Of a DNA stretch of 64,000 nucleotides, positions 8,886 through 17,459 are shown one piece after another (positions within the stretch are counted from its first letter, which is position 1; each line of letters starts with the position of its first letter). Under the pieces are notes generated by a model. That model searched no databases and was not told the DNA's origin. It was given only the letters and a program-made list of their open reading frames with translations. Source of the DNA: Paucibacter sp. KBW04 (GTDB lineage Bacteria > Pseudomonadota > Gammaproteobacteria > Burkholderiales > Burkholderiaceae_C). The DNA is taken from contig NZ_QAJN01000002.1 in NCBI RefSeq assembly GCF_003852425.1, positions 62,001 through 126,000 of the forward strand, given 5' to 3'. The translations under genes and the position numbers were made by a program.

Positions 8886-9631
8886 GCGGGATTGGCGATG
8901 TCGATGAATTGCTGGCTCAGGCCGAACTGCTGGGCCAGATGCTGGCCCAGGGCCTGCACGCCGTAACGCTCGGTGGCGTGATGGCCGGCGGCCATAAAGG
9001 CCACGCCCATCTCGGCGGCGTAGTGTGCTTGCGGCTCGGAGATCTCGCCGGTCACGAAAACATCGGCCCCGGCCGCAATCGCCGCCTCGAAATAGCCTTG
9101 CGCGCCGCCCGTGCACCAGGCCACGCGGCGGAGGGGGCGGCCGTCCCCTGCTGCCTGCACCGTGCTGCGGCCCAGCGTCCTTGCGATCTGGGAGGCCAGA
9201 TCGTCCAGACTGATGGGCTCGGGCAGCAAGCCCAGCCAGCCCAGATCCTGCTCACCAAAACGGGACTCGGCCGTCCAGCCCAGAACCCGACCGAGCTGCG
9301 CGTTATTGCCAAGCTCGGCATGCGCATCAAGGGGCAGGTGATAGGCAAACAAATTGATGTCATGCGCCAGCAGCTTGGCCAGGCGCTGCTTCATCCAACC
9401 GGTGACGCGGCCGTCCTGCCCGCGCCAGAACAGGCCGTGGTGCACCAGGATGGCATCGGCCTTGGCGGCGATGGCCGCATCGATCAAGGCGGCACTGGCG
9501 GTCACGCCGCAGACCAGATGGCCAATCGCCTCCCGGCCCTCGACCTGCAAACCATTCGGCCCATAATCCTTGAAGCGAGCGACTTCCAACAAGGAAAGCA
9601 GATGGCGGTCGATCTCGTTTCTATGCGTCAT
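8882..9631 (-). CDS. NIF3-like dinuclear metal-center protein (YbgI family)
   Basis: This is a conserved family with a toroidal hexameric fold and a two-metal site, often annotated as a GTP cyclohydrolase I type 2 homologue; its true reaction is uncertain. Metal ligands are visible in the VHHGLFW motif, in YHLPLDAH and in the C-terminal AGHHATE motif. The 249-aa length is normal. It is transcribed first and overlaps the pdxA-family gene by 4 bases. It is divergent from the DegS-like protease, with about 44 bases between starts. Confidence 0.9.
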   Translation of the reverse strand: MTHRNEIDRHLLSLLEVARFKDYGPNGLQVEGREAIGHLVCGVTASAALIDAAIAAKADAILVHHGLFWRGQDGRVTGWMKQRLAKLLAHDINLFAYHLPLDAHAELGNNAQLGRVLGWTAESRFGEQDLGWLGLLPEPISLDDLASQIARTLGRSTVQAAGDGRPLRRVAWCTGGAQGYFEAAIAAGADVFVTGEISEPQAHYAAEMGVAFMAAGHHATERYGVQALGQHLAQQFGLSQQFIDIANPA

Positions 9632-9675
9632 GGCGTGTGGTGTGAAAGTACACGGTTAGAAAAAAGGATTGGGGT

Positions 9676-10869
9676 GTGCGCAGACTTTGGTTGATTTTCG
9701 CTCAGGCCACCACCGTGGCCCTGGCGCTCTTGTTCGTGCTCAGCACACTCAAGCCCGAATGGATGGGCAGGAGCGGCCCCGCTGCGAGCCGGCCCATTGT
9801 GCTTGGGGCCAGCGCGCCCGAGGACAAAGCACGGACCGACACGCCCGGCGTCGACATCCACCGCGGCGGCTACAGCCTCGCGGCCAAACGGGCCGCGCCT
9901 GCGGTCGTCAGCATCATGGCCAGCAAGGCACCCAGCCGCAACTCGGCCTCGGAGGCCGAGGATCCCTGGTATCGCTTTCACTTCGGTCAGCGTGGCCAGA
10001 AGGGGAACAGGACACCCCAAGATCGGCGCCCTCAAACCGGCTTGGGCTCGGGCGTGATCGTCTCCGAACAAGGCTATCTGCTCACCAACAGCCATGTGGT
10101 GGAAGGTGCCTCGGACATCGAGGTCATGCTGACCGACGGCCGCCAGACCCACGCCACCCTGGTCGGCACCGACCCCGAGACCGATATCGCGGTGCTCAAA
10201 ATCGATCTGCCCGGCCTGCCCGTCATTCAGCTGGGTCAGGTCGAGAGTTTGCAGGTGGGCGATGTGGTGCTGGCCATAGGCAACCCCTTCAATGTGGGCC
10301 AGACCGTCACCTCCGGCATCGTCAGCGCGCTGGAGCGCGATCAGCTGGGCATCAACACCTTTGAGAACTTCATCCAAACCGATGCGGCCATCAACCCCGG
10401 CAACTCCGGCGGCGCCCTGGTGGATGAGGCTGGCCGCCTGGTCGGCATCAACACCGCCATCTACTCCCGCAGCGGCGGCAGCCTAGGCATAGGCTTTGCC
10501 ATCCCCATCAGCACGGCTCGCCAGGTGATGGAAAGCCTGTTGCGTGACGGCCAGGTGCAACGCGGCTGGATAGGCGTGCAGCTGCGCGAGCTCACGCCGG
10601 AGTTCGCCGAGGCCTTCAAGCTGCCGATTCACGAGGGCGTGCTGATCAGCGGCGTGCTGGCCGAAGGCCCCGCGGCCAAAGCCGGCGTTAAACCGGGCGA
10701 TGTGATCGTGCAGGTAGGCAAGACGGTGGTGCATAGCCCCGCCCAGCTGCTGACGGCCATCTCCGCCGTGCCCCCCAAGAGCGCCACCACCTTGAGCCTG
10801 CTACGCGGTCAGCAAAAGATGGAGATTGCCCTGACCGTGGCGCAACGCCCCAAACCCAAGCCGCAGTGA
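9676..10869 (+). CDS. DegS/HtrA-type membrane-anchored serine protease
   Basis: This is a periplasmic S1C protease of the Do/HtrA family, which degrades or senses misfolded envelope proteins. The 397-aa protein has one N-terminal membrane anchor (about residues 8-24), a trypsin-like domain with catalytic H140 (NSH), D170 (DPETDIAV) and S244 (PGNSGG), and a single PDZ domain at about 290-385. One PDZ plus an uncleaved anchor fits DegS/AlgW rather than DegP. The start is GTG at 9676 with AAGGA upstream. No rseA or sigma factor is nearby, so a regulatory role cannot be read from context. A shared terminator follows. Confidence 0.9.
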   Translation: MRRLWLIFAQATTVALALLFVLSTLKPEWMGRSGPAASRPIVLGASAPEDKARTDTPGVDIHRGGYSLAAKRAAPAVVSIMASKAPSRNSASEAEDPWYRFHFGQRGQKGNRTPQDRRPQTGLGSGVIVSEQGYLLTNSHVVEGASDIEVMLTDGRQTHATLVGTDPETDIAVLKIDLPGLPVIQLGQVESLQVGDVVLAIGNPFNVGQTVTSGIVSALERDQLGINTFENFIQTDAAINPGNSGGALVDEAGRLVGINTAIYSRSGGSLGIGFAIPISTARQVMESLLRDGQVQRGWIGVQLRELTPEFAEAFKLPIHEGVLISGVLAEGPAAKAGVKPGDVIVQVGKTVVHSPAQLLTAISAVPPKSATTLSLLRGQQKMEIALTVAQRPKPKPQ

Positions 10870-10884
10870 GCCTGACCCGGTAAC

Positions 10885-10910
10885 AAAAAGGCCCGCTTTT
10901 GCGGGCCTTT
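10885..10910. terminator. Bidirectional Rho-independent terminator
   Basis: A perfect 10-bp stem AAAGGCCCGC / GCGGGCCTTT (10887-10896 and 10901-10910) with a 4-base loop lies between the convergent degS-like and tatC genes. The minus-strand reading has the better U tract (TTTTTGTT), so it mainly serves tatC, but the plus strand also continues T-rich. Confidence 0.9.
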
Positions 10911-10927
10911 GCGTTTGTGCAAGCGGA

Positions 10928-11725
10928 TCAGACCTTGGTCTGCGCCTCGCTGGCCTCTTCCTCCGGTGCTTTGGAATAGCGAATGAAGTAGGAGGCCGCA
11001 AACACCCCCAGCTCGTACAAGATGCACATGGGGATGGCCAGGGCCAGCTGCGAGACCACATCGGGCGGCGTGATGATGGCCGCGATCACAAAGGCCACGA
11101 CGATGAAATAGCCGCGCCACTCGCGCAGCTTGGCCACCGTCACCAAGCCCATGCGCGCCGCCACCACCACCACCACCGGCACCTCAAATGCGGCGCCAAA
11201 GGCGATGAACATGGACATCACAAAGCTCAGATAGGCCTCGATATCGGGCGCCGCCATGATGCTCTTGGGCGCGAAACCCTGGATGAACTTGAACACCTGA
11301 CCGAAGACGAAGAAATAGCAAAAGGCCACGCCGACGAAAAACAGCAAGGTGCTGGAGATCACCAAGGGCATGACCAGGCGCTTTTCATGCGAATACAGGC
11401 CCGGCGCCACAAAAGCCCAGACCTGATACAGCACGAAGGGCAAGGCCAGGAAAAAGGCCGCCAAGAGCGTGATTTTCAGCGGCACCAAAAAGGGCGAGAT
11501 CACATTGGTGGCGATCATGGTCGAGCCCTTGGGCAGATGCGCCACCAGGGGCGAAGCCAAGAGGTCGTAGAGCGCCGAGGGGCCGGGGAAGACGGCCAGA
11601 ATGCCGAACATTACCGCCACCGCGATGCTGGCGCGGATCAAGCGGTCGCGCAGCTCGATCAGATGGGAGACAAAGGGCTGTTCGGTGCCGGCGAGTTCAT
11701 CCTCGGGCTTGTGGGAATCGGTCAT
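10928..11725 (-). CDS. tatC: Twin-arginine translocase subunit TatC
   Basis: TatC is the receptor core of the Tat system that exports folded, often cofactor-bearing proteins. The 265-aa polytopic protein has six predicted spans. The N-terminal signature is EQPFVSHLIELRDRLIRA, and the helices include FVLYQVWAFVAPGLYSHEKR, the conserved periplasmic and glutamate-bearing region. It is the last gene of the hisI-to-tatC run, 6 bases after tatB. A likely Tat client in the window is the Rieske protein. Confidence 0.96.
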   Translation of the reverse strand: MTDSHKPEDELAGTEQPFVSHLIELRDRLIRASIAVAVMFGILAVFPGPSALYDLLASPLVAHLPKGSTMIATNVISPFLVPLKITLLAAFFLALPFVLYQVWAFVAPGLYSHEKRLVMPLVISSTLLFFVGVAFCYFFVFGQVFKFIQGFAPKSIMAAPDIEAYLSFVMSMFIAFGAAFEVPVVVVVAARMGLVTVAKLREWRGYFIVVAFVIAAIITPPDVVSQLALAIPMCILYELGVFAASYFIRYSKAPEEEASEAQTKV

Positions 11726-11731
11726 GGGGAA

Positions 11732-12241
11732 TCAGGGGATCCGGTGCGAGGAGGCAGAAGAAGGTGGGCGGAAACGCGCCACCCGGGCGGCGCCCGACTG
11801 CACATACCGACGCACGCCTTGACGCTGCTTGTACCACTGCGGGGTGGCGCTGCGCTTGACCCGCCAATTCTTCTTGGGCGGCTGGTAGCCCGAGCCGCTT
11901 GAACCCAGCGGGCCACCCTCATAGGCATAGCTGCTGTTCGGATCCAGGCCGCTCGTCGCATCCTGCCAAGTCTGCTCAAAGACCTGGCTGGCGGAGTTGA
12001 TCTCCTGCTGCACCGAGGCACCGATATCGCGCGCCGCCTCTTCGATGCCACCCTTCATCTTCTTGAGCTCTTCCAGCTCGATGGAGCGGTTCACCTCGGC
12101 CTTGACGTCGGCCACATAGCGCTGTGCCTTGCCCAGCAAATGGCCCACGGTGCGGGCCACGCGCGGCAGGCGCTCGGGCCCCAGCACGACCAGGGCCACG
12201 GCGCCGATCAGGGCAATCTTGTCAAAGCCGAAATCAAGCAT
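11732..12241 (-). CDS. tatB: Sec-independent translocase protein TatB
   Basis: TatB works with TatC as the signal-peptide receptor. The 169-aa protein begins [20 protein letters not shown], a single N-terminal membrane helix, followed by the [14 protein letters not shown] hinge and amphipathic helix. The long charged C-terminal tail is rich in Pro, Ser and Arg and poorly conserved. It lies between tatA and tatC. Confidence 0.94.
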   Translation of the reverse strand: MLDFGFDKIALIGAVALVVLGPERLPRVARTVGHLLGKAQRYVADVKAEVNRSIELEELKKMKGGIEEAARDIGASVQQEINSASQVFEQTWQDATSGLDPNSSYAYEGGPLGSSGSGYQPPKKNWRVKRSATPQWYKQRQGVRRYVQSGAARVARFRPPSSASSHRIP

Positions 12242-12292
12242 GCCGGGGGCGCAGGGTGAAAAGCGTGGAAAGGCTCGAAGGCATCAAGAAGA

Positions 12293-12523
12293 TCAAGACT
12301 TGGTCTTGGCTTCGACGTCGACGGTATTGCTGTCGCTGGCCTTGTTGGCCGTGACCTGCTGCGCCGGCGCCTCGGGCGTGGCGCTGCCGTCCTTCATGCC
12401 GTCCTTGAAACCCTTGACGGCCGAACCCAGGTCATTGCCCACGTTCTTCAGCTTCTTGGTTCCAAACACCAGCACCACGATCACAAGAACGATGAGCCAG
12501 TGCCAAATGCTGAATGAACCCAT
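12293..12523 (-). CDS. tatA: Twin-arginine translocase protein TatA
   Basis: TatA is the pore-forming component of the Tat system. The 76-aa protein begins [20 protein letters not shown] and continues [20 protein letters not shown], the canonical membrane helix, hinge and amphipathic helix with the F-G pair. A TAGGAG lies just upstream of the ATG. It is followed by tatB and tatC. Confidence 0.96.
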   Translation of the reverse strand: MGSFSIWHWLIVLVIVVLVFGTKKLKNVGNDLGSAVKGFKDGMKDGSATPEAPAQQVTANKASDSNTVDVEAKTKS

Positions 12524-12624
12524 AATTTTTCTCCTACGGTAGATGGCCAGATTCTAGTGGGGCCGTATGACAGTTTTTACGAAAGGGTCAGGCGAGCCCA
12601 CCCGACTTCGGCGCATGCCAGTCT

Positions 12625-12975
12625 CTAGCCTTTCAGCCAAGGCCGTGGGCCGCCCATCACATGCATATGCAGGTGGTAAATCTCTTGCCCGCCGTCAGGC
12701 CCGGTGTTGATGACAGTTCTGAAGCCATTCGTCACACCCAAGTCGCGCATCAGACGCGGCGCCAGCACCGACATCCGCCCCAGCAGCTCCGCATGCTCCT
12801 CGCCGATGTCGGCCATCGTGGCGATATGCAGCTTGGGGATGATCAAGACATGGACCGGCGCCCAAGGGTTGATGTCGTGAAAGGCCAGCAGATGCTCGTC
12901 TTCATAGGCCTTGCGGCTGGGGATCTGGCCCGCAACGATTTTGCAGAACAGGCAGTTGGGATCGGTGGCAGACAT
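12625..12975 (-). CDS. HIT (histidine triad) family nucleotide hydrolase
   Basis: This is a HinT-like purine nucleoside phosphoramidase. The 116-aa protein has the N-terminal zinc-type NCLFCKIVAGQIPS motif and the catalytic triad motif HLHMHVMGG close to the C-terminus. In many betaproteobacteria this gene sits between hisE and tatA, exactly as here, although a DUF4870 gene intervenes. Confidence 0.94.
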   Translation of the reverse strand: MSATDPNCLFCKIVAGQIPSRKAYEDEHLLAFHDINPWAPVHVLIIPKLHIATMADIGEEHAELLGRMSVLAPRLMRDLGVTNGFRTVINTGPDGGQEIYHLHMHVMGGPRPWLKG

Positions 12976-13011
12976 GGTGTGTTCCGTCAGGCAAATTGAC
13001 GCGGGCAGGGT

Positions 13012-13401
13012 TCAAACAATCGCCCGGCCGGCATTCATGGTGGTCCAGCCCCGCACGATGCGGTAGAGGAACCAAATCGAGATCAGCGCCCAGGCAATCC
13101 AACCCGGCACCAAAAGCAAGAGCCACAGCGGCGCGGTGATCAGATACAGGCCGCCCGCCCACATCACGCTGCGCAAGCGCCAGCTGAAGTGCGAGGCCTG
13201 CCAGGAGCCGGCCGCCTCATCGCGTTTGACCAAATCCAGAATCACCGCCAGCAGCAGCAAGAACACGCTGGCCTGCACACCCGGCAGCACCGCGCCCACC
13301 GCCACCACCGTGTGCAGCAGATAGCTGATCAAACCCACCGTGCGCAGGGACTGCTCGCGCTGCGGATCCAGCAGCACCGTATCGGCGATTTCCTCAGTCA
13401 T
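13012..13401 (-). CDS. Small integral membrane protein, DUF4870-like
   Basis: This 129-aa membrane protein has about three hydrophobic segments (including [29 protein letters not shown] and [20 protein letters not shown]), consistent with DUF4870/YIP-like proteins of unknown role. The ATG at 13399-13401 overlaps the end of hisE by 8 bases and has AGGA upstream, so it is translationally linked to the his genes. The longer frame adds 12 Arg/Pro residues without a better ribosome-binding site. Confidence 0.8.
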   Translation of the reverse strand: MTEEIADTVLLDPQREQSLRTVGLISYLLHTVVAVGAVLPGVQASVFLLLLAVILDLVKRDEAAGSWQASHFSWRLRSVMWAGGLYLITAPLWLLLLVPGWIAWALISIWFLYRIVRGWTTMNAGRAIV

Positions 13402-13762
13402 TGGGTTCCTCCTCCGTGATCTTGCTGCGGGCGGCAAACTCCTGCAGGCCCGACAGGCCTTCGCGACGCGCCAACTCGGCCAAGACCTGTTCGGGCTTGA
13501 GGCCGAAATGCGAGAGCGCGATCAGCGAGTGAAACCAGAGATCGGCCACCTCGTAAACGATTTTCTGGGCGTCGCCGTCCTTGGCCGCCATCACCGTCTC
13601 ACATGCCTCCTCGCCGACCTTTTTCAAGATCGCGTCCAGGCCTTTGTCGAACAGCTTGGCCACGTAGCTGGTGCCGGGGTCGCCACCATTGCTGGGCTTG
13701 CGCGATTCGATCACCGCGGCGACCCGGTTCAAGATGTCATTGCCGTCCAAACGTGTTGTCAT
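13394..13762 (-). CDS. hisE: Phosphoribosyl-ATP pyrophosphatase HisE
   Basis: HisE catalyses the second step of histidine synthesis, hydrolysing PR-ATP to PR-AMP. The 122-aa all-helical MazG-like protein shows the motif [18 protein letters not shown] followed by [15 protein letters not shown], with the metal-binding acidic residues in place. The ATG at 13760-13762 matches the usual family start; the longer frame runs into hisI. The gap to hisI is 13 bases. In this organism HisE and HisI are separate proteins, unlike the enterobacterial fusion. Confidence 0.95.
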   Translation of the reverse strand: MTTRLDGNDILNRVAAVIESRKPSNGGDPGTSYVAKLFDKGLDAILKKVGEEACETVMAAKDGDAQKIVYEVADLWFHSLIALSHFGLKPEQVLAELARREGLSGLQEFAARSKITEEEPND

Positions 13763-13775
13763 CGGAAGAAAACCG

Positions 13776-14165
13776 TCATTTGTAAATGCTGCCAGGGTCT
13801 TTGAGCACGGGCTCAACCGCCACCCAGGCGCCCGATTCAAAGCGCTGGTAGAAGCAGGAATGCCGGCCGGTGTGGCAAGCAATGCCAGGCTCATGCCCTT
13901 GTTGGGTGATGCGCAGCAAGATCACATCGTTGTCGCAGTCCAGGCGCATTTCATGCACCTTCTGAATATGGCCGGACTCCTCGCCCTTGTGCCACAGCTT
14001 GCCGCGCGAACGGCTCCAGTACACCGCCTCGCCTTTCTCCATGGTCAGTTGCAAGGCCTCGCGGTTCATCCAGGCAAACATCAGCACATCCCCCGTGCTG
14101 TGCTCCTGCGCGATCACCGGCACCAGGCCGGCGGCGTCCCATTTGATGTGATCCAAGCAGTTCAT
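13776..14165 (-). CDS. hisI: Phosphoribosyl-AMP cyclohydrolase HisI
   Basis: HisI catalyses the third step of histidine synthesis, opening the adenine ring of PR-AMP. The 129-aa protein has the zinc and magnesium sites [10 protein letters not shown] and [10 protein letters not shown], plus the conserved MNREAL and [14 protein letters not shown] segments. It heads hisI-hisE. The upstream gene is a Nudix hydrolase rather than hisF, so the rest of the his operon must be elsewhere. Confidence 0.96.
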   Translation of the reverse strand: MNCLDHIKWDAAGLVPVIAQEHSTGDVLMFAWMNREALQLTMEKGEAVYWSRSRGKLWHKGEESGHIQKVHEMRLDCDNDVILLRITQQGHEPGIACHTGRHSCFYQRFESGAWVAVEPVLKDPGSIYK

Positions 14166-14195
14166 CGCTACGAGTGTAGTGGGGCAGGACGAAAG

Positions 14196-14690
14196 TCAGG
14201 TTTCAGCGACGCTCAGATAGGTGGGGCCAACAAAGCCACGTTCGGCGGCAAACCAGTCCAGCACGGGGATGGTGCCGGGCAAGACCGGCTGCACCTGCAC
14301 CGGCAGTTCCTGCCAGGCCATGGCCTGCTGCTCGCGCATCTCAAACTCACCGCGCCACTCGTAGACCTTGCAGAAATGCAGGCGCACGCGCGCATGCTCA
14401 TAGTCCATGGTCAGCTCCTGCCAGGCATGAGCCGGGCCGATGGTGATGCCTAGCTCTTCGTGCAACTCACGCGCCAAGGCCTGCTCCACGCTCTCGCCCG
14501 CCTCCAGCTTGCCGCCGGGGAATTCCCAGTAACCGGCATAGACCTTGCCGACCGGCCGCGAGGTCAGCAAAAAACGCCCTTCCCGGCCCTGCGCATCGCG
14601 CTCCACCAAAACACCCACGGCCACATCCACGGCCTTGCGCACGGTCGCTGCTTGTTCTTCTTGTACTTGCTTCAATTCACTCTCAGACAT
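14196..14690 (-). CDS. mutT: Nudix hydrolase, MutT-like 8-oxo-dGTP diphosphatase
   Basis: This enzyme removes oxidised nucleotides from the precursor pool. The 164-aa protein carries a complete Nudix box (GGKLEAGESVEQALARELHE followed by ELGI), preceded by YWEFPGG. The ATG at 14688-14690 overlaps the DUF815 ATPase stop by 8 bases. The pairing of a DUF815 ATPase with mutT is common in Burkholderiales. The N-terminal 20 residues are Glu/Gln-rich and may be dispensable. Confidence 0.87.
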   Translation of the reverse strand: MSESELKQVQEEQAATVRKAVDVAVGVLVERDAQGREGRFLLTSRPVGKVYAGYWEFPGGKLEAGESVEQALARELHEELGITIGPAHAWQELTMDYEHARVRLHFCKVYEWRGEFEMREQQAMAWQELPVQVQPVLPGTIPVLDWFAAERGFVGPTYLSVAET

Positions 14691-15618
14691 GGTCCAGACC
14701 TTCGGGAGGCGGCGTGTTCGCCGCTGCATTGCTCGGTGCTAGCGTGGCGTCCAGCCCGCCGCGCCCGGCCAGATCGCGGGCAAACTGGTAGGCCACCCGG
14801 CCCGAACGTGAGCCGCGCTCCAGCGCCCACACCAGAGCGGGCTGGCGGGCGGCGCTGATGTCTGCCTCACCAAGCCCCAAGGCGCGCAGCCACTGGGCAC
14901 AGATGGCCAGGTATTCTTCCTGGCTGAAGGGATAAAAACTCAGCCAGAGGCCGAAGCGCTCCGACAGAGAAATCTTCTCCTCCACCGCCTCACCGGGATG
15001 GACCTCGCCGTTCTCGGTGTGCTTGTAGCCCAGGTTGTCGCGCATCTGCTCGGGCAGGAGGTGGCGACGATTGCTGGTGGCGTAGATCAGCAGGTTGTCG
15101 CTGGCAGCGGAAACCGAACCATCCAGCACCGACTTCAATGCCTTGTAGCCGGCCTCGCCTTCGTCAAAGCTGAGGTCGTCGCAAAAGATCACAAAGCGCT
15201 CAGGCCGCTCGGCCACCAGCTCGATCAGATCAGGCAACTCGACCAGATCGGCCTTGTCCACCTCGATCAGGCGCAGGCCTTGCGGCGCGAACTCATTCAA
15301 GCAGGCTTTGATCAAGGAGCTCTTACCCGTGCCACGCGCGCCGGTCAGCAAGACATTGTTGGCCGGGCGCCCGGCCACGAATTGGGCGGTGTTTTGCAGC
15401 AAGCGCTGCTTCTGCGGCTCGACCTCTTTGAGCTCCTGCAAGCGGATCTGCGCCACATGGCGCACCGGCTCCAGCACGCAGCGCCCACCCCGTTTGCGAT
15501 AGCGAAAAGCCACCGAGGCAGACCAGTCGGGGGCGACCGGGGCGGGAGGCAGCAGCGCCTCCACACGGGCCAGCAGGCCCTCGGCACGGGTCAGGAATGC
15601 TTGCAAGGAATCAGTCAT
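14683..15618 (-). CDS. DUF815 AAA-type ATP-binding protein
   Basis: This 311-aa AAA-like ATPase has a Walker A motif GARGTGKSS, a Walker B-like motif FVIFCDDLSF and an arginine-finger-like YATSNRRHL segment. DUF815 proteins are conserved in betaproteobacteria; their function is not established. The ATG at 15616-15618 skips nine extra codons of the open frame. It overlaps mutT by 8 bases and so is likely co-translated. Confidence 0.87.
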   Translation of the reverse strand: MTDSLQAFLTRAEGLLARVEALLPPAPVAPDWSASVAFRYRKRGGRCVLEPVRHVAQIRLQELKEVEPQKQRLLQNTAQFVAGRPANNVLLTGARGTGKSSLIKACLNEFAPQGLRLIEVDKADLVELPDLIELVAERPERFVIFCDDLSFDEGEAGYKALKSVLDGSVSAASDNLLIYATSNRRHLLPEQMRDNLGYKHTENGEVHPGEAVEEKISLSERFGLWLSFYPFSQEEYLAICAQWLRALGLGEADISAARQPALVWALERGSRSGRVAYQFARDLAGRGGLDATLAPSNAAANTPPPEGLDHV

Positions 15619-15694
15619 GACAAAGAGGTGAGGATTGAGAAGCAAGCAGGGCCCGCAGGACCGGCGCCGGGCTTGCCTGCAGCCCGCCAGCGCC

Positions 15695-16447
15695 TCAGGC
15701 CACCAACAATTTCAGCGAGAACTCCAGCTGCTCGGTGGGCAGGCGTTTGAAGCCCGAGCGGGCATAGCGCTGCAGGCGGCCGATCATGAAGCTCAAGAGC
15801 ACCGAGGCCTGGGCATTGGCCTCCACCGTGGGCGTGGCCGAACCCCGTGCCTCAGCGGCATTGCGCAAAACCTGACGCAGGGTGGATTCGATGCGGTCGA
15901 AAAACTGGTTCATGCGCGCCACCAGGCGCTCGTTTTCGTAGACCAGGGCATCGCCCACCATCACCCGGGTCATGCCGGGATTGCGCTCGCCGAACTGCAT
16001 CAGCACGGCGACGATTTTCTGCGCCTGGGCCTGGCCCGAGCCTTCGCGCTCCACGATCTGGTTCAACAGGGTGAAGATGCTGCCTTCGATGAACTCGATC
16101 AGGCCCTCAAACATCTGCGCCTTGCTGGCGAAATGGCGATACAGCGCCGCCTCGCTCACGGACAGCTTGGCCGCCAGTGCGGCGGTGGTGACGCGATCGG
16201 CGCCAGGCTGCTCCAGCATGCCGGCCAGGGTCTGCAAGATTTGCACGCGGCGCTCGCCGGGCCGGGGGCGTTTGCGAGCCGGCGCGGCCTCGGCGGACAC
16301 GGCCTCCTCAGCAGCGCCCGGCACCGACTCCGGGCTTTGCTCCTGGGCCTGTTCCGAAGCTGGCAAATGGGCCGCGGCCATGGGAGCCGCCGCCCCTTCA
16401 CTCAGGGTGGATTCGGACAAAGACAGATCGGGCAAGGAGGCGGGCAT
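15695..16447 (-). CDS. slmA: Nucleoid occlusion factor SlmA (TetR family)
   Basis: SlmA binds specific chromosomal sites and blocks FtsZ ring assembly over the nucleoid. The 250-aa protein has an acidic, Ala-rich N-terminal extension of about 65 residues. A TetR-type helix-turn-helix follows (TTAALAAKLSVSEAALYRHF), then the SlmA-specific region ASKAQMFEGLIEFIEGSIF. Family members in enterobacteria are near 200 aa, so the N-terminal extension is a betaproteobacterial feature. The ATG at 16445-16447 is preferred over a TTG two codons upstream. In relatives it follows the HAD gene directly. Confidence 0.9.
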   Translation of the reverse strand: MPASLPDLSLSESTLSEGAAAPMAAAHLPASEQAQEQSPESVPGAAEEAVSAEAAPARKRPRPGERRVQILQTLAGMLEQPGADRVTTAALAAKLSVSEAALYRHFASKAQMFEGLIEFIEGSIFTLLNQIVEREGSGQAQAQKIVAVLMQFGERNPGMTRVMVGDALVYENERLVARMNQFFDRIESTLRQVLRNAAEARGSATPTVEANAQASVLLSFMIGRLQRYARSGFKRLPTEQLEFSLKLLVA

Positions 16448-16546
16448 CGGCAAAAAATTCAGGGGAAGATTGCCGGGGATTCTGTCACAGCCGGCAAGCC
16501 CCTCGATCCACGCTGCGCGCAGCCCGCCGGGTGGACGCTGCAGCTC

Positions 16547-17236
16547 TTAGTCGCGCAGCCAGCCCAGGCGCCTGGCTTCGTAAATGGCCTCCACCTTGGA
16601 GCGCACATGCAGCTTGCGGTAGACCCGCTTCACATAGGTAGTCACCGTATGCGAAGACACACTCATGAACTGCGCGATTTCATCAAAGGTGAAACCCTTG
16701 GCGGCCAGATGCAGCACCCGTGATTCCTGCTCGGACAAGGCGATCGCATCCTCCTCCAGCAGCGCACCCATGGACGGGTCATGCACCGCGGGCATGGCCA
16801 CGCCGGCGCTGGCAGGTGCCAGACGAATCAGCAGACGACGCGCGATGACTGGGCTGATGGGGCTGCCGCCAGCGCGCAGGCTGCGCAGCTGCCCAGGCAG
16901 GTCCAGAGCCAGGCTGTCTTTGAGCAGATAGCCGGTGGCGCCGGCCTCGATGCTGGAGAGCACATGCTGCTCATCCCCGAACACCGAGATCACCATCACC
17001 TCACAATCGGGTTTGACATGGGCGGCGTGACGAATCAGCTCGATGCCGCTGCCGCCGGGCAGGTCCAGATCGACCAGCAAGACATCGGGCCGGTACTGAT
17101 CGAACAAACGCATGCCCTGCATCAGGTCGGGCGCGACACCCAGCAGCTGGATGTCGCGAACATTGGACAAGGAGTGCACAAAGGCGTCGCGAAACCGGGC
17201 CTGGTCTTCAACAATCAGCACGGAAAAAGTAGGCAT
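16547..17236 (-). CDS. NarL/LuxR-type response regulator, no adjacent kinase
   Basis: This 229-aa two-domain regulator has an N-terminal receiver (MPTFSVLIVEDQ) with phospho-acceptor D56 in VLLVDLDLPGGSG and the conserved lysine in GYLLKDSLA. The C-terminal LuxR-type HTH reads LSEQESRVLHLAAKGFTFDE and continues to VKRVYRKLHVRSK. No histidine kinase lies next to it. It interrupts the usual HAD-slmA neighbourhood and has its own upstream interval of 223 bases. The ATG at 17234-17236 matches the start of receiver homology. Targets are unknown. Confidence 0.9.
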   Translation of the reverse strand: MPTFSVLIVEDQARFRDAFVHSLSNVRDIQLLGVAPDLMQGMRLFDQYRPDVLLVDLDLPGGSGIELIRHAAHVKPDCEVMVISVFGDEQHVLSSIEAGATGYLLKDSLALDLPGQLRSLRAGGSPISPVIARRLLIRLAPASAGVAMPAVHDPSMGALLEEDAIALSEQESRVLHLAAKGFTFDEIAQFMSVSSHTVTTYVKRVYRKLHVRSKVEAIYEARRLGWLRD

Positions 17237-17401
17237 GGATTTCACGGTAATGACATCGGTCTTCAAAAGGTCGGCCGGTGTTACAGGCTTATGACCACGC
17301 GACACCGGGATGTCACACCATAACGCGCCGACTCCTCAAAACTCACCCTACGATCATGGGATCAACACAGCTCAAAATGCCAACTATCACCGATATCTTC
17401 A

Positions 17402-17419
17402 GCTTTCATCTATGAAAGC
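17402..17419. other. Short perfect hairpin upstream of the response regulator
   Basis: GCTTTCAT-CT-ATGAAAGC is an 8-bp inverted repeat lying 41 bases after the HAD stop and about 165 bases before the response regulator start. No T-run follows on either strand, so it may be an operator rather than a terminator. Nothing else is recognisable in 17237-17459. Confidence 0.4.
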
Positions 17420-17459
17420 CAAGGCGCCTCGGTGTTTAGACCGCGCTCCTTAATTCCTC

